Positions 1-7,814 of a DNA stretch of 13,478 nucleotides are shown here, one piece after another. Numbering within the stretch: position 1 is the stretch's first letter; the number at the start of each line of letters is the position of its first letter. The notes beneath the pieces are model-generated. The model was given only the letters and a program-made list of their open reading frames with translations, was not told where the DNA came from and did no database searches. Position numbers and translations under genes: made by a program. Source of the DNA: Brevundimonas sp. (GTDB lineage: Bacteria > Pseudomonadota > Alphaproteobacteria > Caulobacterales > Caulobacteraceae). The DNA is taken from the NCBI RefSeq assembly GCF_003248455.1, contig NZ_QFNM01000049.1:1-13478 (forward strand), read 5' to 3'.

Positions 1-1362
<1,362 letters not shown>

Positions 1363-1397
1363 AGTCGGTCTGTCTCCAGCCGGAAGGGTGATCAATC

Positions 1398-1431
1398 CGC
1401 CCCGGCGAAAAATACAATGCCCGTCGGGGCG
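1398..1431 (-). other. Inverted repeat between dnaG and rpoD
   Basis: A perfect 7-bp inverted repeat (CGCCCCG at 1398-1404, CGGGGCG at 1425-1431) encloses 20 bases that include an AT-rich run. It lies in the 74-base gap upstream of rpoD. There is no T-tract after it on the minus strand, so it is not a convincing terminator. It could be a processing or regulatory hairpin in the dnaG-rpoD message, or the AT-rich run could belong to an internal rpoD promoter. Function is not determined. Confidence 0.3.
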
Positions 1432-1436
1432 TAAGG

Positions 1437-3299
1437 TTACGCGCCCGCGCTGTCTTCCCAAATCGTCCCGGCTTTGATCGCACGGCGAAGCGCATCCCGC
1501 TCGGCCTTAAGCCGGCGGAACGCCTCATCCTGCCCAGGCACGCCACGCGCCTGGGACAAGGCGTCCTCCAACGCGGCGACCCGCGTCGAAGCGTCGAACG
1601 CCTGCGACCATCGGACCCTTGCCTCGGCGAGGGGCGCATTTGCGGCCAGGAATGGCGCGCCGGACTTCGCCGCCGCCTTCTCGACCTCGCGCACTAAGGC
1701 ATCATGACCCGATTGCGCCAGATGGCGTCGCAGGGCGGCGGAGTCAAGGCTCTGCCCAGACAGACGCAAACGAACCAGTTCCTGCGCCAGTCCATCCAAC
1801 CCCTTGTCGCCGAATCCGTGGGCCGAAATCTCTTCCAGATGGTCGTCCATCCGCTCGGGATCGTCGATGGCGCCGTGGGCCAGGGCGGCGGGCACCGGCT
1901 CGATGGCGCGAAACAGCGATTGCATGGCCTGGGCTCCCTCGACGGTCTGGCCCAGTTTGGGCGGGGGGCCGAACCGGCCGCGCCCGCCCTGCCCCGGCGT
2001 CCAGGGCGCGCGCTGGGGCGTGCGCGGAAACAGGGCGTCGAAGCGTTCGAACAGGTCGCGGCGATACTGTTCGGCCAGGTCCCTGTCCTGGATGGCGGAG
2101 GCGGCGCTGCGCAAACGCGCCTTGAAGCCGGCCTTGCGCTCGGGCGTGTTCAGCGGTTCGATGTCCTGTTCGCGCCGGAACAGCACCTCGGCGAAGCCGT
2201 GGGTTTCGGACAGGGCCTGGCGCAGGGCGGGCGCCCCCTTGTCGCGCAGGATGTCGTCGGGATCCTGTCCTCCGCTCAGCAGACAGAACCGGAAGGATCG
2301 CCCGGCCCTCAGCAGCGGCAACGCGCGTTCGATGGCGCGATAGGCGGCGCGCAGGCCGGCCGCATCGCCGTCGAAACACAGCACCGGCTCGGAAGAGATG
2401 CGCCACAGCCGCTCCATCTGCTCCTCGGTCAGGGCCGTGCCCATCGGCGCCACGGCCGGCAGGCCCGCGCGCTGGCAGGCGATGACGTCCATATAGCCTT
2501 CGACCACGATGACGGCCTGGTCGTTCTTGCTTTCGGCTCCCAGGATCCGACGTGCTTCGGGCAGGCCGTACAGGGTCGCGCCCTTGTGAAACAGCGGGCT
2601 TTCCGGGCCGTTCAGATATTTGGCCCGGTCATCGGGGTTCATGGCCCGGCCGCCGAAGCTGACGATCCGCCCGCGCGCGTCCAGGATCGGGAACATCAGC
2701 CGGTCGCGAAACCGGTCATAGGGCTGGCCGCCGCTTTCGGGCGCGATCAGCAGGCCCGCCTCGACCAGGTCGGCGGGCCGGGCGCCGCGCTGGACCAGCG
2801 CCTGTTTCAGCCCCTCGCGGTCGTTGGGCGCATAGCCCAGGCCGAACCGCTCCCACTGGTCCTCGGGCAGGCCGCGTTTTTCGAGGTATTCGCGCGCCGC
2901 CTTGCCGGGCGTGCGGCGCAGATTGGCGGCGAACCATTTCTGGGCCAGGTCCATCCAGTCCGACAGGCCCGCCCGCTTCTGCTCGCGCTCGGCCTCCTTG
3001 GGGTCTTCGGCGGGAAGCTGCATCCCCGCCTCGCCCGCCAGACGCTGCACCGCCTCGACGAAGCTGAGCCGCTCCGTCTCCTGCAGGAAGGAGATGATGT
3101 CGCCGTGTTTGCCGGACGAGAAGTCGTGGAAGAAGCCCTTGTCGTCGTTGACGAAGAAGGACGGCGACTTTTCCTTCGAGAAGGGCGACAGGCCGACGTA
3201 TTCCCGCCCCTGACGCTTCAGCTTCACCGTCCGCCCGATCACGTCGGACGGCCGAAGGCGGGCCTTCAGTTCATCGATGAATCTTTCGTCGAAACGCAC
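1437..3299 (-). CDS. dnaG: DNA primase DnaG lacking zinc-finger cysteines
   Basis: This protein synthesises RNA primers for replication together with the replicative helicase. It is 620 residues from a GTG at 3297-3299, chosen because AAGGAT lies 6-7 bases upstream and the N-terminus (MRFDERFIDELKARL) matches the family; longer in-frame starts would add non-homologous sequence. The N-terminal CHC2-type region (about 35-75) is present, but the positions normally held by Cys/His ligands read GLSPFSKEKSPSF and HDFSSGKHGD, with no cysteine. The Toprim catalytic core follows: EGYMD at 267-271 and DGDAAG at 310-315 supply the acidic metal-binding residues. The C-terminal part (about 450-620) is the helicase-interacting region and is less conserved. 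Loss of the zinc ligands is, to my knowledge, usual in alphaproteobacterial primases, so it is not evidence of inactivity. The gene precedes rpoD. Confidence 0.96.
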   Translation of the reverse strand: MRFDERFIDELKARLRPSDVIGRTVKLKRQGREYVGLSPFSKEKSPSFFVNDDKGFFHDFSSGKHGDIISFLQETERLSFVEAVQRLAGEAGMQLPAEDPKEAEREQKRAGLSDWMDLAQKWFAANLRRTPGKAAREYLEKRGLPEDQWERFGLGYAPNDREGLKQALVQRGARPADLVEAGLLIAPESGGQPYDRFRDRLMFPILDARGRIVSFGGRAMNPDDRAKYLNGPESPLFHKGATLYGLPEARRILGAESKNDQAVIVVEGYMDVIACQRAGLPAVAPMGTALTEEQMERLWRISSEPVLCFDGDAAGLRAAYRAIERALPLLRAGRSFRFCLLSGGQDPDDILRDKGAPALRQALSETHGFAEVLFRREQDIEPLNTPERKAGFKARLRSAASAIQDRDLAEQYRRDLFERFDALFPRTPQRAPWTPGQGGRGRFGPPPKLGQTVEGAQAMQSLFRAIEPVPAALAHGAIDDPERMDDHLEEISAHGFGDKGLDGLAQELVRLRLSGQSLDSAALRRHLAQSGHDALVREVEKAAAKSGAPFLAANAPLAEARVRWSQAFDASTRVAALEDALSQARGVPGQDEAFRRLKAERDALRRAIKAGTIWEDSAGA

Positions 3300-3305
3300 C
3301 CGGCG

Positions 3306-3311
3306 ATCCTT
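3306..3311 (-). promoter_or_regulatory. Ribosome binding site of dnaG
   Basis: AAGGAT on the minus strand lies 6 bases upstream of the GTG at 3299. It decides the dnaG start in favour of this GTG over upstream in-frame codons, which reach to about 3425. Confidence 0.65.
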
Positions 3312-3433
3312 AGGCCCAGTCGGTCTCCAGGTCGATATCGGGACGATCAGGCGGCTCGTCCGGGCATCCCCCGAAGTCCGAACGAACCGCCGCATCGCAG
3401 AAGGCGTAGCCGCCGCGTCCCCCAACGCCTTGG

Positions 3434-3448
3434 CTAACGAAGTCCTAA
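3434..3448 (-). promoter_or_regulatory. Possible CtrA-like box (TTAG-N7-TTAG) upstream of dnaG
   Basis: On the minus strand the sequence reads TTAG, seven bases, TTAG. The CtrA consensus of Caulobacterales is TTAA-N7-TTAA, so each half-site deviates in its last base. The spacing is exact and the location, about 135-150 bases upstream of the dnaG start, is plausible for a regulatory site. Such a motif can also arise by chance, and the organism assignment is itself inferred. Confidence 0.2.
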
Positions 3449-3560
3449 CGCCTCGCGGACCTGCATCTGACGCAAGGATCGGCGATCTGTCGAGAGGCCG
3501 ACGGGGGCATCGCTGCGGATCAAGGCGAGACTGTGTCCTTTTCGCCGCGCACGCTTCGTC

Positions 3561-4394
3561 TCACCGGCGGCCGAAGGGCACGACCTTGTTGGCGGCGTCA
3601 TGCCCGATATCGGCGGTTCCAAGAAAAGGTATGCCCGACCTCAGGCACCAGTAGCGAACGATCTCCTCCGGGGTCTGTCCGAAATCGGGATCGTTTGGCG
3701 TGACTTCCGAAACACGTCCCAGGCGAATTCCGGCCACACGCCGGATCGACGCCTGTCCCGTCAAATGAAACATCATCCGGTCGATCCGATAGGCGGCCTC
3801 GGCCACCTCCTCCAGCATCAGCACATGGCCGGTCAGGTCGGGCTCCAGCGCCGTGCCGGTCAACTGGTCGATGATGGTCAGGTTGAAGGCGACCGCCGGC
3901 CGCGGATCCAGCGCCAGCGACGGCTCGATCCAGTCGGTCCGCCCGGTCGTCAGCCACGACAGCGCCCCGTCGGCCGTCTCGTCGCGCCGCACCGAATCCG
4001 ACGCCATCGGCCCGTGCGCCAGATGCTCGAACCCGGCCTTGTAAAGGCCGGCCAGCAGGCTGCCCGCATCGGAATAGCCCATGTAGCGCTTCTTGCGCGC
4101 CACCGCGTCCAGGCGCGGAATGACCGACTCGGCGATGCGGCACGAGCCATAGCCGCCGCGCGCGAACCAGATGGCGTCCAGGCGCGGATCATTGGCGAAC
4201 TCGACGAAGGCGTCGGCCCGGGCCCGGTCGTCGCCGGCGAAATGGCCGTGCTTCAGGAAACACGCGGGATGGAAGACCACCGCCACCTCGCGGCCGGGAT
4301 GACGCCGCGCCATCCATTCGTCGATCTGGTCGGCGCGCGCCTTGGCGAAGCGCGAACTGGCGCAGACGATGCCGATCTTGAAGCCGTTCTTCAC
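3561..4394 (-). CDS. LD-carboxypeptidase, peptidase family S66 (LdcA/MccF-like)
   Basis: A serine peptidase expected to remove the terminal D-Ala from murein tetrapeptide, L-Lys/mDAP-D-Ala bond, in the cytoplasm during cell-wall recycling; MccF-type relatives instead inactivate microcin C-like compounds. The 277-residue length fits the family. The start is a GTG at 4392-4394 with GGAGG five bases upstream; it overlaps the stop of the preceding hydrolase by 4 bp, showing translational coupling. Visible motifs are ARGGYGSCR (78-86), the nucleophile elbow GYSD with Ser108, the conserved FNLT at 170-173, LEEVAEAAYRIDR at 194-206 with the candidate catalytic Glu199, and GH at 264-265 with candidate catalytic His265. 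No signal peptide is seen. The divergent Mur ligase supports a recycling role over immunity. The exact substrate is inference. Confidence 0.9.
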   Translation of the reverse strand: MKNGFKIGIVCASSRFAKARADQIDEWMARRHPGREVAVVFHPACFLKHGHFAGDDRARADAFVEFANDPRLDAIWFARGGYGSCRIAESVIPRLDAVARKKRYMGYSDAGSLLAGLYKAGFEHLAHGPMASDSVRRDETADGALSWLTTGRTDWIEPSLALDPRPAVAFNLTIIDQLTGTALEPDLTGHVLMLEEVAEAAYRIDRMMFHLTGQASIRRVAGIRLGRVSEVTPNDPDFGQTPEEIVRYWCLRSGIPFLGTADIGHDAANKVVPFGRR

Positions 4395-4966
4395 GCCGCC
4401 TCCAGCGCGTCCAGCGTCTCGGCCGTCGAGCGGACACGCGCGATGCGCGGCAGGATATTGTCGATGGCGAAGGCGTGCCATTCGGCCGAGAAGGTGCTGC
4501 AGGCGTCCTCGATCACCACCATGTTGTATCCCAGGGACCAGCCTTCGCGCGCCGTCGATTCCACGCCCATATTGGTCGCCACCCCGGTCAGCAGCACCGT
4601 CGTGATCCCTGACCGGCGCAGATACAGGTCCAGGTCCGTGCCGTGGAAGGCTCCCCACTGGCGTTTGACGACGATCAGGTCCGGCGAGAGCGCCAGCATC
4701 TCGGGCCTCAACTCGGCGAAATCGGCGGGCAGGTCGCCCAGCGGCGCGGCGTCTATGGCGCCCTTCGGCGCCAGCGAACCGCCGGGCCCGAAATCCACCC
4801 GCACCGGCACGATCTTGCCGCCCTTGGCTTTCAGGGCGCGGGCCAGGGCCAGGTTGCGGTCGATCACGTCCTCGACGGCGTGGGGAAGGCGCGGCGCGGA
4901 CAGAATCCCCTTCTGCAGGTCGATCATCACCAATGCGGTCTTGCGGGGAGCGAGTTCCAGGGCCAC
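4391..4966 (-). CDS. Isochorismatase-fold hydrolase without the catalytic cysteine
   Basis: An isochorismatase-like alpha/beta hydrolase; substrate unknown. I take the GTG at 4964-4966 as the start because AGGAGA (4971-4976) lies 4 bases upstream, giving 191 residues; an upstream GTG at 4993 and an ATG at 4987 in the same frame have no ribosome binding site. The family triad is Asp-Lys-Cys: Asp16 is in VMIDLQKG and Lys101 in VVKRQWGAF, but the third position in LTGVATNMGVESTAR is Gly134 instead of Cys. The rest of the motif, including STAR and the following GY..VVIEDA, is well kept. Gly at this site is known from true isochorismatases such as EntB and PhzD, which lack the nucleophilic Cys, whereas most amidase-type relatives have it. 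It is first in an operon with the LD-carboxypeptidase. Confidence 0.85.
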   Translation of the reverse strand: MALELAPRKTALVMIDLQKGILSAPRLPHAVEDVIDRNLALARALKAKGGKIVPVRVDFGPGGSLAPKGAIDAAPLGDLPADFAELRPEMLALSPDLIVVKRQWGAFHGTDLDLYLRRSGITTVLLTGVATNMGVESTAREGWSLGYNMVVIEDACSTFSAEWHAFAIDNILPRIARVRSTAETLDALEAA

Positions 4967-5037
4967 GACGTCTCCTGACGGAATCATTTGCACTTCAGCG
5001 CGCCGCCGTCGGGCGCGACGGCCCTTCCTATCGCACC
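4967..5037. promoter_or_regulatory. Divergent promoter region, hydrolase/carboxypeptidase versus Mur ligase
   Basis: Only 71 bases separate the two divergent starts, so both promoters must lie here or inside the opposite coding regions. No textbook -35/-10 pair is clear. On the plus strand the sequence just before the Mur ligase ATG has no Shine-Dalgarno, which suggests a very short or absent leader. The presence of a shared control region is inferred from gene orientation. Confidence 0.45.
4971..4976 (-). promoter_or_regulatory. Ribosome binding site deciding the GTG start of the isochorismatase-fold gene
   Basis: AGGAGA on the minus strand stands 4 bases before the GTG at 4966. It argues against the longer readings that begin at 4987 or 4993, because the site would then fall inside the coding sequence. 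Confidence 0.7.
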
Positions 5038-6453
5038 ATGACCGACAGCGTCTCCTACTTCTTCTGCGGCATCGGCGGGTCGGGCATGCTGCCCCTGGCC
5101 CTGATCGTCCAGGCGCGCGGCGCGGCCATCGAAGGGTCAGACCGCGCCCTGGACCAGGGCCGCACGCCCGAGAAGTTCGACTGGCTGCAGGCCCACGGCG
5201 TCGTCCTGCATCCCCAGGACGGGTCGGGCGTCACCCGCGCCGACCAGATCGTGGTGGCCACCGGCGCGGTCGAGGACACGGTGCCCGACATCGGCGCAGC
5301 CCGGCGCGTGGGGGCGACGATCAAGACCCGGCCCCAGCTGCTCAGCGAACTGTTCAACGCCGCCCCGACCTCCGTCGGCGTGGCGGGCACCAGCGGCAAG
5401 TCGACCATCACCGGCATGGTCGGCTGGATCCTGCACCAGGCCGGGCGCAACCCCACCGTCGTGAACGGGGCGGTGATGAAGAACTTCGCCGACGCCGACC
5501 ATCCGTTCGCCAGCGCTCTGATCGGCGGGCCGGACCTGTTCGTGGCGGAGGTGGACGAAAGCGACGGCTCCATCGCCCGCTACGACCCGACGGTGGCGGT
5601 GGTGTCCAACATCTCGCTGGACCACAAGTCGATGGAGGAGCTGCGCGACCTGTTCGGCGGCTTCACCCGGCGGGCCGCGACGGCGGTGCTGAACCTGGAC
5701 AATCCCGAGACGGCCGCCCTGGCCCAGATGCTGCCTGCGGGCAAGACGATCACCTTCGCCCTCGGCGAGGAGAAGGCCGACCTGTCCGCACACGACCTGC
5801 AACCCCTGCCGACGGGGATGCGGTTCCGCCTGATCGAGGGCTGGAGCGAGCATGACGTCGTGCTGAACGTGCCCGGCGCCCACAATGTCGCCAACGCCCT
5901 GGCGGCGCTGGGCGCGGTCCGGGCGCTGGGCGTGCCGACGGCCGAGGCGGTCAGGGCGCTGGAGACCTTCGCCGGCATCCGTCGCCGCATGGAGGTGGTC
6001 GGGACCGTCAACGACATCACCGTCATCGACGACTTCGCCCATAACTCCGACAAGATCGCCGCCACCCTGAAGACCCTGCACGCCTTCGACGGACGCCTGC
6101 TGATCCTGTTCCAGCCGCACGGCTTCGGCCCGCTGAAGCTGATGAAGGAAGCCTTCATCGATGGGTTCGCCGGTCTGATGCGCCCGCATGACATCCTGCT
6201 GATGCCCGAACCCGTCTATTACGGCGGCACCACGGATCGTAGCGTCGGCTCGCAGGACATCATCTCGGGCGTTCAGGCTGCGGGACTTCAGGCCGAGGCC
6301 CTGCCCGACCGCGCGGCCTGTGGCGACCGGATCGTCGAGACCGCTCGTTCCGGCGACCGGATCATCGTGATGGGCGCTCGCGACGACACCCTGTCCACGT
6401 TCGCGGCGGACCTGCTGGAACGACTACGGAAACAACCGCGGGAAAGTCAGTAG
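5038..6453 (+). CDS. Mur ligase family protein, MurC/Mpl-like
   Basis: An ATP-dependent ligase of the Mur family, expected to join UDP-MurNAc to L-Ala (MurC) or to the recycled tripeptide (Mpl). It has 471 residues, typical for both. The ATG at 5038 is chosen because MTDSVSYFFCGIGGSGM starts directly with the N-terminal nucleotide-binding fold; the frame is open farther upstream but that part overlaps the divergent gene. Domains: Rossmann-like UDP-binding domain (GIGGSGM, 11-17), central ATPase domain with P-loop GTSGKST (117-123) and VDESDG (172-177), PGAHNVANALAA (279-290), and the C-terminal domain with DDFAHNSDKI (331-340) and FQPHGFG (358-364). Classical MurC/Mpl have GTHGKTT and D(D/Y)xxHHP; here His-to-Ser, Thr-to-Ser and second His-to-Asn changes are seen. 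Being outside a mur cluster and beside an LD-carboxypeptidase favours a recycling (Mpl-like) role. It overlaps the convergent flavoprotein gene by 7 bp. Confidence 0.82.
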   Translation: MTDSVSYFFCGIGGSGMLPLALIVQARGAAIEGSDRALDQGRTPEKFDWLQAHGVVLHPQDGSGVTRADQIVVATGAVEDTVPDIGAARRVGATIKTRPQLLSELFNAAPTSVGVAGTSGKSTITGMVGWILHQAGRNPTVVNGAVMKNFADADHPFASALIGGPDLFVAEVDESDGSIARYDPTVAVVSNISLDHKSMEELRDLFGGFTRRAATAVLNLDNPETAALAQMLPAGKTITFALGEEKADLSAHDLQPLPTGMRFRLIEGWSEHDVVLNVPGAHNVANALAALGAVRALGVPTAEAVRALETFAGIRRRMEVVGTVNDITVIDDFAHNSDKIAATLKTLHAFDGRLLILFQPHGFGPLKLMKEAFIDGFAGLMRPHDILLMPEPVYYGGTTDRSVGSQDIISGVQAAGLQAEALPDRAACGDRIVETARSGDRIIVMGARDDTLSTFAADLLERLRKQPRESQ

Positions 6454-7814
6454 ACGTCGCGGCGATAGCGGCCGTCTTCGAGCATCTCCAGCAGGACGTC
6501 CGCGCCCAACGCCTCTTCCAGCGCGGCGTGCACGCCCTGGGACATCCCCTCCAGGCTGCCGCACACATAGATGACGGCCCCGCGCGCCACCCAGTCACGC
6601 AGATCATTGGCCGCCGCCGCCGCCAGGTCCTGCACATAGCGGCCGTCGCCCGCGTCGCGTGAGAAGGCGCGATCCAGCCGGCTCAGCACCCCCGACGCCA
6701 GCCAGGCCTGAAGTTCGGCGTCGAAGAAGGCGTCGTGCGCCTGCGTCCGCTCGCCGAACAACAGCCAGGCCCCGCCGCCCGCCGCCGTGCGCGCCTTCAG
6801 GTGCGCCCTCAGGCCCGCGATCCCCGTGCCGTTGCCGATCAGGATCATCGGCGTCGCATCGGCCGGGCCGTGGAAGCTGCGGTTGGTCCTCAGCCGCATC
6901 CCGATCTCGTCGCCGACCGCCAGATCCTGCGTCAGCCACCCCGAGGCCAGGCCGGGCGAGCCGTCGGGGCGGCGCATCAGGCGGACCAGGAACTCGGCCC
7001 GCCCGTCGGACGGCAGGGAGGCGATGGAATATTCGCGCGCGCCCGGAACCACGCCGTCGCGTTCGGGCAGGCCGATCTCGGCGATGTCCCCGGCCTCCCA
7101 GTCGGGCGTCGCCCCGACCGCCTCGAACGCCAAATGCCAGGCCTCGCCGCCGGGACCGCCCGGATTGGCCAGGGTCCGCTCCACCAGCCGCCACGGGTGG
7201 TAGGCGGGGGGCGTCCAGTCGGGCGCGGCGGTGCGGCCGGTGATCTGGTTCAGCTGGTGCTGCCAGTGGCGGATGGCGCCGGTGTCGCCGTCGTCGACCT
7301 CGACCGTGTCGAACAGGGGCTGGGCGCCCGCGCGCCGCAACCAGCCGTCCACCGCATGGCCGAAGCCGCAGAAATGGTCGTAGGTGCTGTCGCCTAAGGC
7401 CAGTAGGCCGAAGCGCAGACCGCCCAGATCGGGGTTCCGGCTCATGATCTTTCCGACGAAACGGGCGGCGTTGTCGGGCGGATCGCCCTCCCCTGTCGTC
7501 GAGGCGATCAGCAGCACCCGCTCGGCGGACTTCAGCGCATCCAGGTCCAGGTCGGCGAAGGACAGCACCCGCGCGCCCACCCCGGCGTCGCCCAATCCGC
7601 GCGCCGTCATCCAGGCCAGTTCCTCGGCCAGCCCGGTCTGGCTGGCGAAGGCGACCAGGACGGGCCGCCCCTGACCCGTTCCCGCCAGGGCGTCGGAACG
7701 CGCGCGCGTCCGGGCGGCGGCGCGGCGTTCGCGCCAGACGGTGAAGGCGATCAGGGTCAGCCAGAGGCCGAACGCCCCCGCCGCCCACAGCCAGCGCTGC
7801 GGGTCGGCTGTCAC
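6447..7814 (-). CDS. Membrane-anchored NADPH-flavodoxin reductase (sulfite reductase flavoprotein/CPR-like)
   Basis: A diflavin reductase predicted to take electrons from NADPH through FAD to FMN and pass them to a partner, most likely the PepSY membrane protein of the same operon. It has 455 residues from a GTG whose codon overlaps the ApbE stop by 4 bp. An N-terminal membrane helix (about 8-27) is followed by RERRAAARTRAR, which by the positive-inside rule puts the catalytic part in the cytosol. Domains: flavodoxin/FMN (about 52-190) with SQTGLAEE, STTGEGDPPDN (105-115) and LALGDSTYDHF; FAD domain with REYS (260-263) and SGWL (291-294); NADPH domain with IGNGTGIAG (326-334), FGERT (353-357), YVCGS (416-420) and a C-terminal RRDVY. 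All cofactor motifs look intact. In some relatives the same module is fused to PepSY; here it is separate. It is last in the operon and overlaps the convergent Mur ligase gene by 7 bp. Confidence 0.9.
   Translation of the reverse strand: MTADPQRWLWAAGAFGLWLTLIAFTVWRERRAAARTRARSDALAGTGQGRPVLVAFASQTGLAEELAWMTARGLGDAGVGARVLSFADLDLDALKSAERVLLIASTTGEGDPPDNAARFVGKIMSRNPDLGGLRFGLLALGDSTYDHFCGFGHAVDGWLRRAGAQPLFDTVEVDDGDTGAIRHWQHQLNQITGRTAAPDWTPPAYHPWRLVERTLANPGGPGGEAWHLAFEAVGATPDWEAGDIAEIGLPERDGVVPGAREYSIASLPSDGRAEFLVRLMRRPDGSPGLASGWLTQDLAVGDEIGMRLRTNRSFHGPADATPMILIGNGTGIAGLRAHLKARTAAGGGAWLLFGERTQAHDAFFDAELQAWLASGVLSRLDRAFSRDAGDGRYVQDLAAAAANDLRDWVARGAVIYVCGSLEGMSQGVHAALEEALGADVLLEMLEDGRYRRDVY

Larger units (their letters stand above)
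3300..3560. other. Intergenic region upstream of dnaG
   Basis: These 261 bases separate the dnaG start from the end of the LD-carboxypeptidase gene and must contain the dnaG promoter and the end of the upstream transcript. I see no convincing coding sequence: the short frames here lack family-like composition or a good ribosome binding site. No clear T-tailed hairpin is visible. The only ordered motif I noticed is a pair of TTAG half-sites at 3434-3448, listed separately. Confidence 0.5.

Noticed and set aside
1398..1431. Hairpin after dnaG as a rho-independent terminator
   Set aside because: The loop is 20 bases and no T-tract follows on the transcribed strand; it is listed only as an inverted repeat.
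1704..3437. 577-codon open frame on the plus strand opposite dnaG
   Set aside because: It is antisense to a clearly identified primase; its composition (His, Gln, Arg, Gly rich, no motifs) is the usual by-product of GC-rich codon bias.
3434..3622. 62-codon minus-strand frame in the dnaG upstream region
   Set aside because: It overlaps the LD-carboxypeptidase end in another frame, has no ribosome site, and reads as random GC-rich sequence.
3600..5855. 751-codon plus-strand frame across LD-carboxypeptidase, hydrolase and the Mur ligase 5' half
   Set aside because: It crosses three real genes in the wrong frame or strand, and its translation becomes Arg-rich and unstructured.
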